From contig JASFXZ010000016.1 of NCBI GenBank assembly GCA_032209605.1, positions 17,484,001 to 17,548,000 of the forward strand: a stretch of DNA of 64,000 nucleotides. Direction: 5' to 3'. The translations under genes were made by a program, and so were the position numbers. Shown in pieces: positions 12,001 to 27,000 of the stretch; within the stretch, counting starts at the first letter, position 1; each line of letters starts with the position of its first letter. The stretch is from Mactromeris polynyma (taxonomy: Eukaryota > Mollusca > Bivalvia > Venerida > Mactridae). The notes beneath the pieces are model-generated. The model was not told the DNA's origin and ran no database searches. It saw only the letters and a list, made by a program, of their open reading frames with translations.

Positions 12001-15000
12001 TATAAGTTCATAATTTGAAGTTTAATACTTAAATGTTCTTGGAAAAAGTTAATTTGAAAGACATTTTGAATGAATAGAATAGCTGTACAAATTCTGTTTT
12101 GGTCCTTGAATTTTGTAAAAGTACCCTTGAAAAGTCCTTAAAAGGTCCTTGAATTTTTTTGGGAAAAGAGTGGGAACCCTTCTATAAGGTTCTGAAGAAA
12201 TGTTTTAATGTCGATGTTTATACTTCAGATTGATTTATTGGACAAACTGGAATAATGAACAGCCCAGAATACAGCGGTCAGATTTGACCGGTAATCATGC
12301 TGAGGATGTTATTGTGAAGGACATACTGACCCCTAATGGTCTGACCATTGACCACAAGGCTAAGATGTTGTATTGGTCAGATGCTAGACTGGACAAGATT
12401 GAAAGGTGTGACATGGATGGCACAAACAGACATGTAAGTGCTGGAGCAGCAATTTGGAGTTGATTATGCACTTATCTATATTTTTGCCCCAGGGTCGGGG
12501 GTGGCGGGTTGACCCTGGAGAATTAGACAGTCTTTTGTTGGGGTCTAGAGCCTATCGTTATGTCTTAATCCTCACAGTGGGAGATACTAATTTGACTCTT
12601 CAATTTAATATCCAGGAAAAGTATTTTACCTACCTACTTAACCAACTACTTTATGGAAGTAGCAAGCAGACTTTTGACATGTGGTCCACCAGCAATATAT
12701 TACCCATTTCAAATCTCTGATATGTTGATAAATACAGTAAAATACAATTATTTTTTAGCATTCTCTATTTTTGCGTTATAAAGAGCTGCTTTTGAAAATA
12801 GTTTTTATTTCTTTTCACTCAAAACTGTTTAAAAAGTTTTGTTTTGTTTTGGTAGCTATTCTTAACTAACTCTGTCAATTGCTTTGTGTGACATTAAGCC
12901 ATTTATTTCAATACAATCTTTGCTGTACTTTGGGAGTGAAATGTAATTGTATATCGTTGTTTCCATTTTCTGACAGATAATCATAACATCGATACCGCAG
13001 CATTCATTCGGACTTGTGATATACGACGATTATCTGTTCTGGACCGACTGGATGTTACGTGCTGTCATACGTGCCAATAAATACGACGGGACGGAAATAA
13101 TTTGGTTGCGTAAGAGTCTAGAACGGCAACCAATGGGAATTATTGCCGTTGCCAAGGACAGTGAGAACTGCGAGATAAATAAATGTCATAGTGATAATTT
13201 CGGGTGTCAGGACAAATGTTTTACTAATGAGAGAGGCGAGGCATTCTGTCAATGTAAATATGGACGACTGAAAGCCGACGGAAAGACATGTGCATGTAAG
13301 TTTATGTATACTTTCCTCTCCATTGGTTTTATTTTTTTTAAATTCATCTTTATCTTGATACAAGACAGGTTGATTTGTGTGTGGAACATCTGAAATATGT
13401 GTAGATATTAGTATGTTATTTTTTTCAGACTCTTTGTTTGTTTCCATGGAAATGTTGACATTTGTTGTCTGTTTCCATGGAAATGACGACATTTATTGTC
13501 AGTTCCCATGGTGACTCAAACATTTGTTGTCAGTTCCCATGGTGACATAGAGATTTTTGTCTGTTTCCTTGGTCATTTAGACATATTTGTCGGTTTTAAT
13601 GGTAGTGTTGAAATTTGATGTCGGTCCGGTACAAATGTTGGCATTTGGTGTCTACTTTCCATGGTTTTGGGTTTTGTTTATGAGAATACAAAGTTGTTTT
13701 GTTTTATTAAGATGCTGCAAAGAGTGTAGCTGATTTTTTTTCAGGTTGAATACATTTTGACTGTCTGACTTTGTAGCTGTAATCATGTTGTAAGTGATAG
13801 TGTTGCTGGTTCAGTTTGTTGCAGAAACATTCTACCTTGTTGTTGACTTGTTGACAGGGATATTGTCAAGTTTTAACTGTTGATGCATTGAAGTTTTGAT
13901 TTTGACTCAATGTCAAAGGTTATGGAATGAATGACCTGCTACATGTGTACATTGATGTAATAATGTTGATTGGATAGCGCTAGATATTTCTACATTATCT
14001 CACCATTGCTCAAAATGATCCATACATTATATACATGTATTTAAGAGCAGTGTTTACAAAATATTTTTGAGCATAAAATCTACAAAAGTTTCGGATGATC
14101 AGCTGCTGTGATGTTTGGTAATAAATCTATGATACGTTGCTATAGATACGTTTTTTTTTTCTAATCCGGTGCAAACAACAATGTACCAGTGAAATCATAC
14201 TGGAATTGTAATATAAAAAATGTAAGGTTTTTATGTCAGACTGAATTTCAATTGTTATAAAATGCATTAGCTCATGTTACAAGTCATATAAATTAATAAC
14301 TTTGTCCGTACCTCTAGAAAAAAACATTTTTAGTGAATTCTGGATTCCATCTATTCTGCATGGAATGATATTTTCAAACTTAGGATCATTGAAGGAGATG
14401 TGTTTTGAAGATGGTTTTAAACATGAAATAGCGTGTGTATGATGAATAATTCTTAGTTACAGACACACTGCTATACTGTTAATTATGTATTATTGCCGAG
14501 TGTTTAAATTTTGCTAATACTTCGAGAATGAACTCACTAAATGATTTAAACTTCAAACAAATGTTTGCATACAAATACTTAGGACGTCTGTCTAGTTAGT
14601 TTCTTGTCAGTATGTTGATTCCAAAGTCTGTTGATTCCAAAGTCTGTTGATTACAAAGTCTGTTGATTCCAAAGTCTGTTGATTACAAAGTCTGTTGATT
14701 CCAAAGTCTGTTGATTCCAGGACAAGAGGATTGGCTACATAAAAGTCATGTGATATATGGATGATTCACTATAACCTACAAATATTGAAGTCATTAACCC
14801 ATGAAGCATAGCAAAAATGCTGACAATTTATGTTTAACTGTTGAATTGTTATGCAATAAATAACATCTGTTACATTTATTGCTGGGCTTAAATTATATAA
14901 CTTGCAATACGAGTTAATGTGTGTATATAAAGTACTTGTTTATTTGACACTCGATAAAAAACAAAGTATGGATGATTTTATTGTTGTATTATATGGGCAT

Positions 15001-18000
15001 ACATGTATATATCAGTCCCAGGGTGGTTTACGTTCAAACAGGAAAATGAAGATATACAGTATAATGTGTTCCCCTGACTGTCACACTTGTGTTTTCACTT
15101 ACTTAGTAAACATCAATATAAGTTTAAAACCATGAAATATCACAAATTTAGAATATTGCAGATATATCAAAAATGTTTCACAAAATTCAAGCGCTTACTG
15201 TCTGGTTGTATAACTAGGAAGTGGTAAAAGTCTGCAGTGAGCAAAAGCGATTGTTGAAATTCTATCTTAACATTGAACAAGAAATATCTTGAAAGATGAT
15301 GTCACCGGCGCAATTTGAAAGTTAAAATTTGTTGTGTATCATAAAAAATTGCAGAGATGTTACGATTGCTGGTCACTCCAGATCCAAAAAGGATTTCGGT
15401 AATTTAGTCGAAATTCAGTGGATTTCGGTAAGGAAACGTACCCCTTATCAATAGGTTAACCAATCCGCGTCAATGTTACAAACGTTGTTAGGTTGAAGAG
15501 AAGTTGGTTTAGTGGTTAACATAAGATTTGATTGGTTTACACAACACTTATATGCAAATAGCAAAGCCATGTTAGTATGGCTGCGCTGAATTTTGTTTGT
15601 TAATTCATCCTTTTATACTTAGAAAGTAGGGAATAAAAGTGTACTCCAGGACACGGGGAATGGGGCCAGATTTCGGCCCCCTGATTTCGGCCCCCAAAAT
15701 ACTGAAATAAGGGTCCAGAGTATTGCAGGTTTTAACTTTTATTTTAACCAAGTTATGAAGAAAATTGCACAGTAATAGTCATGTGATGTCTGTTCGTTAT
15801 TCTGTCATGTGATCATCACATTTATGTAAGTCAGACATTTTATCATTATTTACATCATTAATTTTTAAGTACAGAAAATGACTAAGAATATGCATTTAAT
15901 GGTCTTGAGGTGCAATATCACTTAAGTGTAACCATTTCTGTCAAATATAGAAATAATTTCTATTTCATTACGCAAAAAATCAAGTTATTTCATTATAGGT
16001 TTAATGCTGGTGCATTTTACATTTTAGTTGTTGTTTGAATAATATGCAGAATATTCCCTAATAAACGCCCCCATGGGCGTTACATTTTGAGAAGCTGCAG
16101 GGCTTTTATGATAAAGTAAAAAATTGCTAAAAGTCACTTATTTTTAAGTCTCATATGCATCTATTAGAACAAGTATGGTACCGATAGCCATTCTATAACC
16201 TTTGATCCAAGCTGAAAGTGTCAAAACCTGCACTCACTAGCTTAAAATATCTTCCAAACTAAAGGATGGGGGGGGGGGGGCGTTAATCAGGAAAGGGGCA
16301 TTTATTAGGTAATATTTGGTAAGATGCACAAACCATGAATTGTTCAAGAAAGTTATTGATGCAGAAATTGAATTGAAATGGATTCACTATTACACTTATC
16401 TACTGTATTACATGACAAAAAGTAGGAATGCACCCACTGCGGTCTCAGTAAATTTAGTATAATGTATTTGTACTGCTTTACACGTCTGGGTCTGGGTGGT
16501 ACAGTAAAACCTCACTCGGAGACCTCTTCAATAATAAGTCTGTTTTTCCTGGAGCAGTTTTCAAATTATTTCTTCCAGATTTTGACTCAATATTATCTGA
16601 CCACCTTACAACTGATTGCGACTTTCTTCACAACTGATGGTGGTCATATTTTTTAGCTTTCACTGTGTTTTTGCATACGGTTATTTTTGCAAAATGAGTG
16701 AATTTGTGACAGCAAGTGTGAAAATTCAGTGGTAATACATGTATAAAACATTAACCAATTATATCTGTTCACTATTATTTATTGTTGGGACATTCAGGCG
16801 GTGGGGGAGGCTTCAGACCTGATGCACATGGTCCCTCCTAAAATAAAGCAGACAAATGAGTTTTTATGATGTTTAAAGCTGAAATAATTCTGCTCTCTTT
16901 GCTTAGAAACAATAATAGAAATACTCAGGAGTATGAACTTTGAAGGAACGTACATATGCAACAATTTACTAATGTATCACAATTCTACCAATAATTAGTG
17001 AACTAAAATTCTTGCATTGTTACCTGAACTCCTTGATACCCACCTGGTATTTTAAATAACTGAGACGTAAAAACAATATATTTTTGTGTCATGTTGCCCG
17101 ACCTACCCCATTTTTGTGCCCTGACCCAAGAATTATTTTTCTCGTGTTAATATATATTTTTTTGGGTAAAATTTCTTCTTGTGAATTTTTCTTTAGGTTC
17201 ATAATTCTGCCCAGTTATTAGACATGTTACAAGTATTCCAGCTATAGAGCATTATATTCACCTTGATTAAACATTATCCATGTTAAGAGGGATTTGTCTT
17301 TTAACATAATAATTATATGTGTCATTTAAATCCATGTTTAATTTGGTTAGTTTGAAAAAAAAATTCTCCAAAAAAAAATTCTAACCTACCTACCCTATTT
17401 TGTTGGGGGCATGAAACCTGAAACAACCATTTTTTGTTTAATGCCTGACGGTTATAATATTTATAAGTAAAACAGGTTGGACTTGTACTTGGGATACCTC
17501 TCCTCGGGTATCAACAAAAATTCTAATTTTGTTATCAGTATCTCGTGTTTTGTCCAGTTCTGTCATTAAATTTATGACATTTCATATTGACAGTAAATAT
17601 TTGACTGTCCATGTATTGTAGACAAACCAGAACTTTTTAACATGTTTGAAAATTGATACACAGGAATTTTTGTTTTCAATTAAGATTGTAAGCTTTGATA
17701 TTTGTCAGGTGTCTAATGTCAACTTCTGTTACCTTTCACCCTGTTCAAGTTCTTTGTTATTTGAAGTGGCCATCGACTGTAACTTTTTGTACTTTCGTTA
17801 CTTGACACCAGCTGTGTGTGACGGACGTTTTGCACACAAAGTATAGAATATAAAATCACATTAGCTTTGAACCTATTTAATGACTTTCTTCAGCTTAGAT
17901 TTGATTTTAAACATTGATGATTTCATTGAAAAATATGCAAAATCTGTTGTTTGTAATTCATCTAAAATCAATATCAGCGCTGTTTTATAGTATTAGGATT

Positions 18001-21000
18001 AATTTTTGTGGATTTTGATTGATTCAGCAGCTGGTTGGAATATCAAGGGAGACTACTCATCTTGGAATAATTATTTAATATTTGTTAATGATAGAAGTGG
18101 CTTTATTATATTGTAGAGATTTTCATCAGCTGTGTATTGAATTAAATCCTTACTTGGAACGAAAATCATTACAATTCGTATTATGTTATTATTATTTTTG
18201 TATGATAAATGTGATGTGTGTAATTTATTCATCTTATGTCGATATTAGTTGAAATTATTCCATGTTATAAGCGACATTGCTATTTTTGGCACATTTGCAG
18301 ACTCCGAATTTGTCACATGTGTTTTTGTTTGTGACAAGAGCGAGCGTCATGTGATGCATACAATTTGGTGATAAACTTGCAGACGACATCAGTGAATGAT
18401 ATTGGAAGCGTGTTAATACGAATTAAGAGTTTTAAACATGATTTAGACGTTCGTTAAAGACTTTGTTGTTTATTGCGAAGTTTCGTTAAAAGACAACTGA
18501 AATTTGAGTTTCTGAATTTAATTGAAAATGTTGGAGAATTGTGTGTTATTGTTTTCTGTACTTGGTGGAATTTTATCTACATCACCTCCTGTACAAAATA
18601 TTAGTTATGGGAATGACGGTCCCGGAGCAGGTAAACCATGCTTATTGTCCATTGTATCGTTTGTTTTTGTTTACCAGTGAATTCCACTTTGATGTTCAGG
18701 GATACTACAGTATTAGAATGTAGGCCCCTATTTGAAGTTTTATTTTGTGACATTTTATTTGTCAGTGCGTTTATTTAATGTGTATTTGCTGCCATTTTGT
18801 TGTAGACTCGGTTGAAAGGTTATGACCTTATGTAAGATTAAAGGTGAAGTCTGTTTCTTTATTAGTAGAAACATAAATATAATCGGATTTATTTTTATTT
18901 GCGTAATACTAATACTCCCAATATATTTAACTTAAAGCGTGATTGTTGTGAAAGTTTTATACACTCTCCCATCTTTCTATCTCTTTTAGAGAGTGCATAA
19001 TACTTAATAATAAATTATAAGTGTGTGGTGATCATCCTGGAACAACTGAGGTAGGTCTTGTGAGGAAGTGTGGGCATAAAATCGAGGGCGGCGAGGGGGA
19101 TGGGGTTGAGGCTGCCCACGGGCGAGGGGGATGAACCCACTTTCCAGTTGTGCACCTGACACTATCCATTACACTTCCCCACTCCCCTTCATTGTCTGTG
19201 TAGTAGATCTATGACTTTATAAATAAAACCTTTTTTGATTGAACAATTTCAAATTTAAACGTACATGTGATGTACTATTTGTAACTACTGGTGGGTAATC
19301 CAGGAACACTGGCTAGGTCAGCTGACAGCTATACATAACTCAGATACTGGGGAAATCGTATTATAACCCCTAACAGTAATAAATCTAGAGCTTTTCCATA
19401 AAACATGGTCAGTATCTTTTCTTTGTTAGCAAGTGTGAAATTTATTCTGTATTGATTCAGTCACACCTGGATTGATACAGTGAACTGTGAACACCATATG
19501 GTATGAATGTACTGCTTGTATTCCGTACCAGACAGATGATGTGCAGGTCCCCTATCAAACAAAGAGTTAACATTCAAATGTGTGGTTTTTTTCCAGGTCT
19601 GTTTGGAGTCAAAATTCAGCCCTTGTCCTTTCTCTGACAGAAGTACTTAGTAAATCCTTCTGCTAACTTTTCAGTTAAATGAGTTTTAACTGATTCCAGC
19701 CCTAGATACACAAAAGAACTTTATATTTGTACTCAAATTAAGTAACTTTTATTTTTTATTACCATACACTAACTTATTCACTATAATAAAAAAATTGATT
19801 TTCTAAACAGCTAATTAGTTATGTATCAATTTAACTGAATTACTCATTAAAAAGTTTTTTTCTTATCACTACTGACAGAATAATGTAAGAAAATTCAACA
19901 TTATTTATTGAACTTAAATAACTGAGACTGAACTCAATTAAACATATAATAAAACAGAGCAATAGAAAAATGTGACTTTAAAATATTTTCTAGAAAACTG
20001 TTGAACGTATCAATATGAATTAATGTACAACATTTGAAATAAAAAAAATCTCCAAAAACTCTTTCGAAATATTTTGTACTTGAGGTTGAGCAGAAAGTTA
20101 GCCTAACCATTGTCAGTTGTCTCCTATGTTAGCCTAACCATTGTCAGTAACTGTTGTCTCCTATGACCTTTGAAAGGCTGTGTATATGAATGAGTGATTT
20201 CCCAAATTATTGAAGTAAATACAGAGTAAGGAAACGGAAATGTATTTGTCATTTCCACTATTTTCTCCTTATCTGCAAGGGTCATGTTTACTCATCCCCT
20301 TGTGCCCTACAAGTACAAGTAAAAAAATGCTTACTTGTGTCTATTTCTCCTTTTTTTATTCACTGGTTAACATACAAATAGTTTTGTACTAATTTTTATA
20401 GTTGAAATAAATAGTCAATTGTTTTAACCATAGAATAGGATACAAAAGTTGATAAATTTTATTAAAAAATTCAAAACTTGGACCATAATAAGAAAATTGA
20501 ATGTTTGGCATAACTACCTACCCATGAAAATGACCCCTACTCAAAAAATGTATTTTGGTTCTGAGTGGGAAGTTTGTTCTGGCAGCGTGTTGTTAGTTCA
20601 CACAAGTATGACCAGAAACATAATTTAGAAACATTATTTCATACCTAGTACCTACCTACTTACTTAAATTGTGCTGGGTAAAATTATGCCAAACAAACGT
20701 TTTTTTAGGAGTGGCCTCGATATGAATGTGCGGTGGACAGTTTGTGAACAATGTTAATATTCTTACTATCTGTCATAGAATCATGTGATTATCTACAAAT
20801 ACAGCCATTGTTCAACAGACTGTATCGAAGGTTACTGTATCGAAGGTTCAATTGACTGAGTCAAGTGTTCCATGGACTGTGTCGAGACATTTTGACCACA
20901 AAATCAAGTTAAGCCTTTGTTCATCTGTGTCTCCCTAGTCCTTACCCTAAATGTACTTGGATGATACAAAAAAACCTTTGTAGCAATTGACTGTACTTGA

Positions 21001-24000
21001 GAAAGAGATGATACAAGCATTGACTAATGTATGTACCTCGTAGATACATAAGTACACATGAACTGGTTTTTTAAGTACATTCACTATCTTCGTAAGTAAT
21101 TACTTAAGGTTTTTTTATGCCAAAGATGTGAATGATGTGTAATACATCTTTATGTTTTAATTATCGAGGTCATCTCAATTTTCAAAAATGTTCTGTGTAT
21201 ATATAGGCCATAATCAAAATTAAATGTTTGTGTGGCAGAACCCTCCTTACCCCTGAAAATGGCCCCTACTCTTAAAATGTTTGGGGTGTCTGAGTGGGAT
21301 TGTTTTGCATCATACGTGTATTAATATTAAAAACTACTATGGCCATAAAAGGGATAAATACATGCAAGGACCAGGGTTTGACTTTTTTTGGGGTTAAATT
21401 ATATATACTTAAATAACACCTTTAAAAACACATCTATTTTAATGAGGTGTCATTTCGTACCATTGTCTAAAGCCTTTTACAGTTATTCTAAATTTCATTT
21501 TTGATAAATAGTAGGAAATTATGCTTTTGAAATAAAGCACCGGTATGTGTTTTTGCTTTGAAATGTCCCTTTACCTATATTTGGTGATTTGAGTTAGGTT
21601 GAATGTTACAGTGAAGTATATTTTATGTATATCAAGTTTAACCTTTTTTGGACGACCAGTTTCGAAACTGAATGTCACACCCTGCTGATTATGCGTACTT
21701 GTTATAAATTAATTATTTTTAAAACAACAATCTTTGTTTTTTCTGTGAGAGATGCTGCGGGGGCCATTTCTTGATTGAAATTGCAGAGAATTTTGAATTT
21801 CCATGGATAAAAAACATCAAAGTTTGAAATAATCAAATTTGCATATTGTGCAGATTTCAGATTGTTTGGTTTAAATTTGATTGAGAATATTGTCGGTGAA
21901 CAAATAACAAAAAACGTGTCTTTAACCAGAGAACAAAGTTTGCTTTGAAGAATCTTCGGATTTTCCTGAGACGTCTCTGATCTCCACCGCTGAATGTCGA
22001 AATAATTTCAATTAAATTCTCTCTGATTTTGTTTATCCGGAAGACACTCCGACAATTATTTCAAGACAGAAATTAAATTAGTTCAACATCTTTCATGTTG
22101 TAAACTTTGTGCTAGACACATTTTCCATACATAAATAGTTCGCCTGCAGCAGAGCTCTGAGATTTTAACTGGTGGATTATTTTAGCATAAAATTTTGCGG
22201 GATTTTTTCTGGAAACTGATTGCAAAGTTTTCAATGACACATTTGTTGACCAGTTTCAGAGTCAAGTCTCGCTATTGGTCAGTTTTGACACTCGAGGTCA
22301 GAAATGACCAATTATAATTATGCTTGCATTTTTAGTCCAAAGCTTGTGTTCTGAGAACAAGTTCAAAAACAACCAATCAAATGCATGCATTTGGAGACTG
22401 AGTTAAATCAACCAATCAAATGCATGCATTTGGAGGCTGAGTTAAAACAACCAATCAAATGCATGCATTTGGAGACTGAGTTAAATCAACCAATCTGAGA
22501 ATTGCGTTTTTGAGACGAGTAAAAACAACCAATTGTATGCTTGCGTTTGAGACTGAGTTAAAACGAACAATCAGATGCTTGCGTTTGGAGACTGAGTTAA
22601 ACAACCAATTAGATGATTGCTTTTTGAGACTGGGTTAAAACGACCAATCATATGCTTGCATTTTGAGACTGAGATAAAACGACCAATCATATGCTTGCAT
22701 TTTGAGACTGAGATAAAACGACCAATCAGATGCTTGCATTTTGAGACTGAGATAAAACGACCAATCGGATGCTTGCGTTTGGGGACTGCTTCCAGATCTA
22801 CATTCATCTTCTGCTTGTACAATATATTAATTGTTCTCTCAGGCGTTTTTTTATCAGACAAGCATGCATTTTATGTCAGATCTAAATCTACCCCCTACCC
22901 TGTTACGTTTGTGGTGTGTACAGTGTTTATGGTTGTTGTTTGATTCTTTTGTACTGAAGGAATCTCATATAGAGGGTGAACTGTCTGTAAGTATTGGCAG
23001 AACTTTGTGGCTCCTCTTCAAGGACCTAGTACACTGTTATGAGAAATTTTGTTAGACCGACAATATGACGCCTTGACCCTCTTTGTGAGACCCACAATAT
23101 GACGCCTTGACCCTCTTTGTGAGACCGACAATATGACGCATTGACCCTCTTTGTATTTGTAGTATACAGCATCTTGTTCTGTTTTTGTTTTTTGGATAAA
23201 AATGTATCAACAATTTTTTGAGAAAGCAGTGGTATAATTAACAGCTATGAACGTTTGAAATGAACATACATGTAGATCTATTAAAATTACATTCTTGAGG
23301 GGAAAAAGCAAATATTGTCTTGCCGGTGGCATTACCTATTAAAATTAACATTACATACTTCTAGTATTTATTAATTTTCATAATTAACATGTGTCTTAAA
23401 TGATTCATATGCTTTAATTTTCTGGTTCATTCAATCCTCTACAGGAAAGTGGAACTGGTTGTAAGATATGCGGATGACTATTCTGTTTTTCCTTAATTGC
23501 TCATTGTTTACCAATGTTTATATTGTGTTATTAACCACTTTTGTCTCAATATTGAACTGTTTTGTATACTGTCACACATGTATGGGACGTAGCACTATTT
23601 CAAAAGATCATAAATATGCTGAGAGAAAAACAACTGTTAGTGTTTAGGAAGATTACTTGTACTGATACGCACAGTATGACTCAACTCAATTATAAGACCA
23701 ACTTGATATTAAGACCACTTTATGGCGGACCCATTGCTGTTCTCATTATTGAGTTTTTTCTGTATTTGTATGGTGAAGTTAAAAATCTTTTAAGTTCTTA
23801 ACATCAACATCGCTGTTTTGTGTAAATTGTAATGGTCTTTGAGCATGTATTGTTTTGTCCAAGATACATGGTATTTCTTTCTAAATTCTTTGATATGCGC
23901 ATTTTTGTAGTGCCCTTAGTTTTACCTCAGAATGTGAACATTTATTCAGCTGGTATTTTCCATAATGGTGATAATGTGTGCAGCGGTCTGTAAGTGGTGT

Positions 24001-27000
24001 AAAGGGGCCTTGGTGTTGTTACAAAGAAATAAACAACAGGTGTTCTAGACAGTTTCTGGTTAATATTGGACAGCTACCCAATTTAATTAATTTCCAATTA
24101 AAAATTGAATGTCGGAAAACAAAATTAAATTTCCTACCAAGAGCAGTCGAGTCTTCCTGGAACTCGGGAAGTAAACAATCAACATCTTGTTGTAAACAAA
24201 CAACATCTTGTCGTAAACAAAAAACAACTTGTCGTATGAAATTTTAGATATTTCTTCAAACGGATTGATTTTCATGTTCAAGCAGAAATTTTGTCATTTT
24301 ACTTCAACGAGATTTTGAGGCCAAAATTAAAAATGTGTGTTTTCGTTTCTGTCTCTCTATGAGCTGAAAATGATGCGCTCCAAACCTGTCTTAGCCTTTG
24401 GTCTGGGGTTCCATTTGGCCCTGGAGTTGACCTTTGACCTCGGGCATTTTCAAAAAGCCACATTTTGACCCTCAGGATTCTAGCTGAAAGGTCAATTTTT
24501 CTCTATATTATAGGTTATTTAGCAATAAAATGGCAAGATTTGGTAAAAAATTATTAAAATGACCCTTGGCATTCGGCCCCTAGCGGAACTCCATCATGGT
24601 AGGAAGTTGTTTTAGTGTTGATCGAGGGAAATAAAGTTACACAAGTACTTACAGCAAGATAATTGTTGATTGAAAAAGTTAGTTAAGATTATTTTTCATT
24701 AGCTCAGAATTGTTTTTAGGGGTCTAGACTGTAAGTGGGAAATTGAACTGGAAACATGCAGATCAGGAGTCAGGTGCTGTATCCCTTGACCCCTAAATGA
24801 CCCCCTTCTCTTTAGTTCTTATAATTTGTATGTTTTACCATATTACCATGCTGTAATTGCTGTGAATTTTGTACTCTGATGAAAACATTTCCTTGTGGCC
24901 ATTTTGAAGCATTGTCGCATATCTAATGTCAATTCAATATGATGCTAAGTATTGGTGTCAAACTATCCGTTTACCATTCTGCTGTTTGCTAATTTGTTAC
25001 CATAGTGAATATAGTCCTCCTGCTAATCAATTAATTGATTGTTCTGTTTGTATTGAGTATAACTTAGCTAGACAACCATTACATAACTGCAGACCATGTG
25101 TGTGTGTGTCGAGGAATGAACCAGAAACCATGGAATGACCAACCGAAAACCGCTCTGTATGGGAATAAACGCAGAACTCGAGACTTGCTTGACTTATGTC
25201 CCTTGATGTGCCTATTTCTTATATTAAAGTGTTATTTATATATAATTTTATAGCAACTTTTAATCAAAATGATTTAAATTGAGATTATAAGTAAAATTTA
25301 ATAATTACCCATTAATAGTTTGTGCATTGTCCTCTGTGGAAGGGCTGGGATGGGAGGGGGTTGCTGGAACATAAAAAGGGCCGCTGGTGTTATGATATTG
25401 TCACATTCATACACATTACAATACTGGCCCCTTGTCTTAATGTAGTACTATACTGGCCCCTTGTCTTAATGTAGTACTATACTGGCCCCTTGTCTTAATG
25501 TAGTACTATACTGGCCCCTTGTCTTAATGTAGTAGTGTACTGGCCCCTTGTCTTAATGTTGTACTATACTGGCCCCTTGTCTTAATGTAGTACTATACTG
25601 GCCCCTTGTCTTAATGTAGTACTATACTGGCCCCTTGTCATCATGTCTGTAACCCAGTCTTCTTCAATGTTTGGGTGTCCCCATTTTGCTGAAAAAAGTT
25701 CAGCCTGGTTACGTAGAAGTCTACACCATACTGTTGATTTGAAACATTACTGATGGTCCTGAAACAAAAGAAAAATGTTATTAATTGAGGGAACTCAGGG
25801 TGTTTCTCCTAGACCCTTAGTTATGCTTTGGACTCCAATTTTACCCTGGGACTTCTGTTTCTGGCAACATGTCTTTGAAACTACATTGAAGGACTGCAAC
25901 TTTTCCTAAACTATGGTTTTACTCTCCTGTTTTCAAATCCTAGTGAGAACCGTGGGAATTGTAAACAAATCTCGAAAGAAACATCCCCAGCCCCAATTTC
26001 TAGTGAGCTAGCTACGGGCGTGTAGTGCTGTGGATGAAATATAGCCAAGTGTATATATTGTATGTATGTATGTATGTATTGTACAGGAATTTATGTTGTA
26101 TGCTTGTTTAACTGATCAGCGGTGTCTGCTTCCAATAACACTTGTTATCATATTGATCTTTGTAGGCTGCTGATGTATCTGAAACATTCTTGGAAGATAC
26201 ATCAGAATACTTTTAATATTTTCGGTGTATTCTTGAATTGGTCTGTTTGATAAGTGTTGCGGGGGACGGAGGAGGGGGGATAATAAACGAGATATTCCTT
26301 TAAGCAATTGGGGAATAATATCTGACTGTGTATTTGTACGAGAGATTGCTACTGTTATGTTGAGCTTTCTGTTGCTCCTGTTCTGTATGAATTTAGGCAG
26401 TTCAGAAATTTTCCAACAAGAGCCAGTTTTTATCAGAGCAGGGAATTTTGTTTCCTCTTTTTGTTAATAGTTAACTTCAGAACTTGACACAGCTTCATAA
26501 AATCAGTCAGTCATTCAGGCCTAAACAAATAATACTTTTGGTTCAGGTTACCCGACCCTACCTACGAAATAGGCGCGGACCCCACCGTTTTTTAACATCC
26601 CGTCGGTTAAAAAAAAGAAAAAGTTTTTATTCTTTGCACCTCTTTTGTGCTTTTTTTCATTAATATCAGCAGGTGCCAGTTCCGATACTGCAGACGCTTT
26701 TACTCTTAGAAATGAATTAAGCGCTTCTTAACCATGTTGTAACTATCACATTTTCAGACATGTCGGTTGTTACGTTGATTAAGGGAAGATGCAACCACGG
26801 GCCCATTGAGTGCATTTTAACGTTTTTTGCAACCCACGTTTTATTCCATAACTATTTACTCCAGCATCGCAAGACATCAAGTAGAGAAATTCAAAATACG
26901 CGTTTTTGCCTCGGATTTTCACACGAATACCATGCAATCAGTTTCGTTTTCAGGTCTAGTAGAGTATATGATGAAATCCGTACTGTACAGTCCGTAAGGC

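Noticed and set aside
22571..22943. ORFs on both strands over the 22.4 kb array
   Set aside because: A 39-bp unit keeps frames open on both strands. The peptides are pure repeat.
23440..23500. Short peptide [12 protein letters not shown] with a YADD box like reverse transcriptases
   Set aside because: Only about 20 residues are open, with no flanking reverse-transcriptase motifs. It could be chance; a blastx search would decide.
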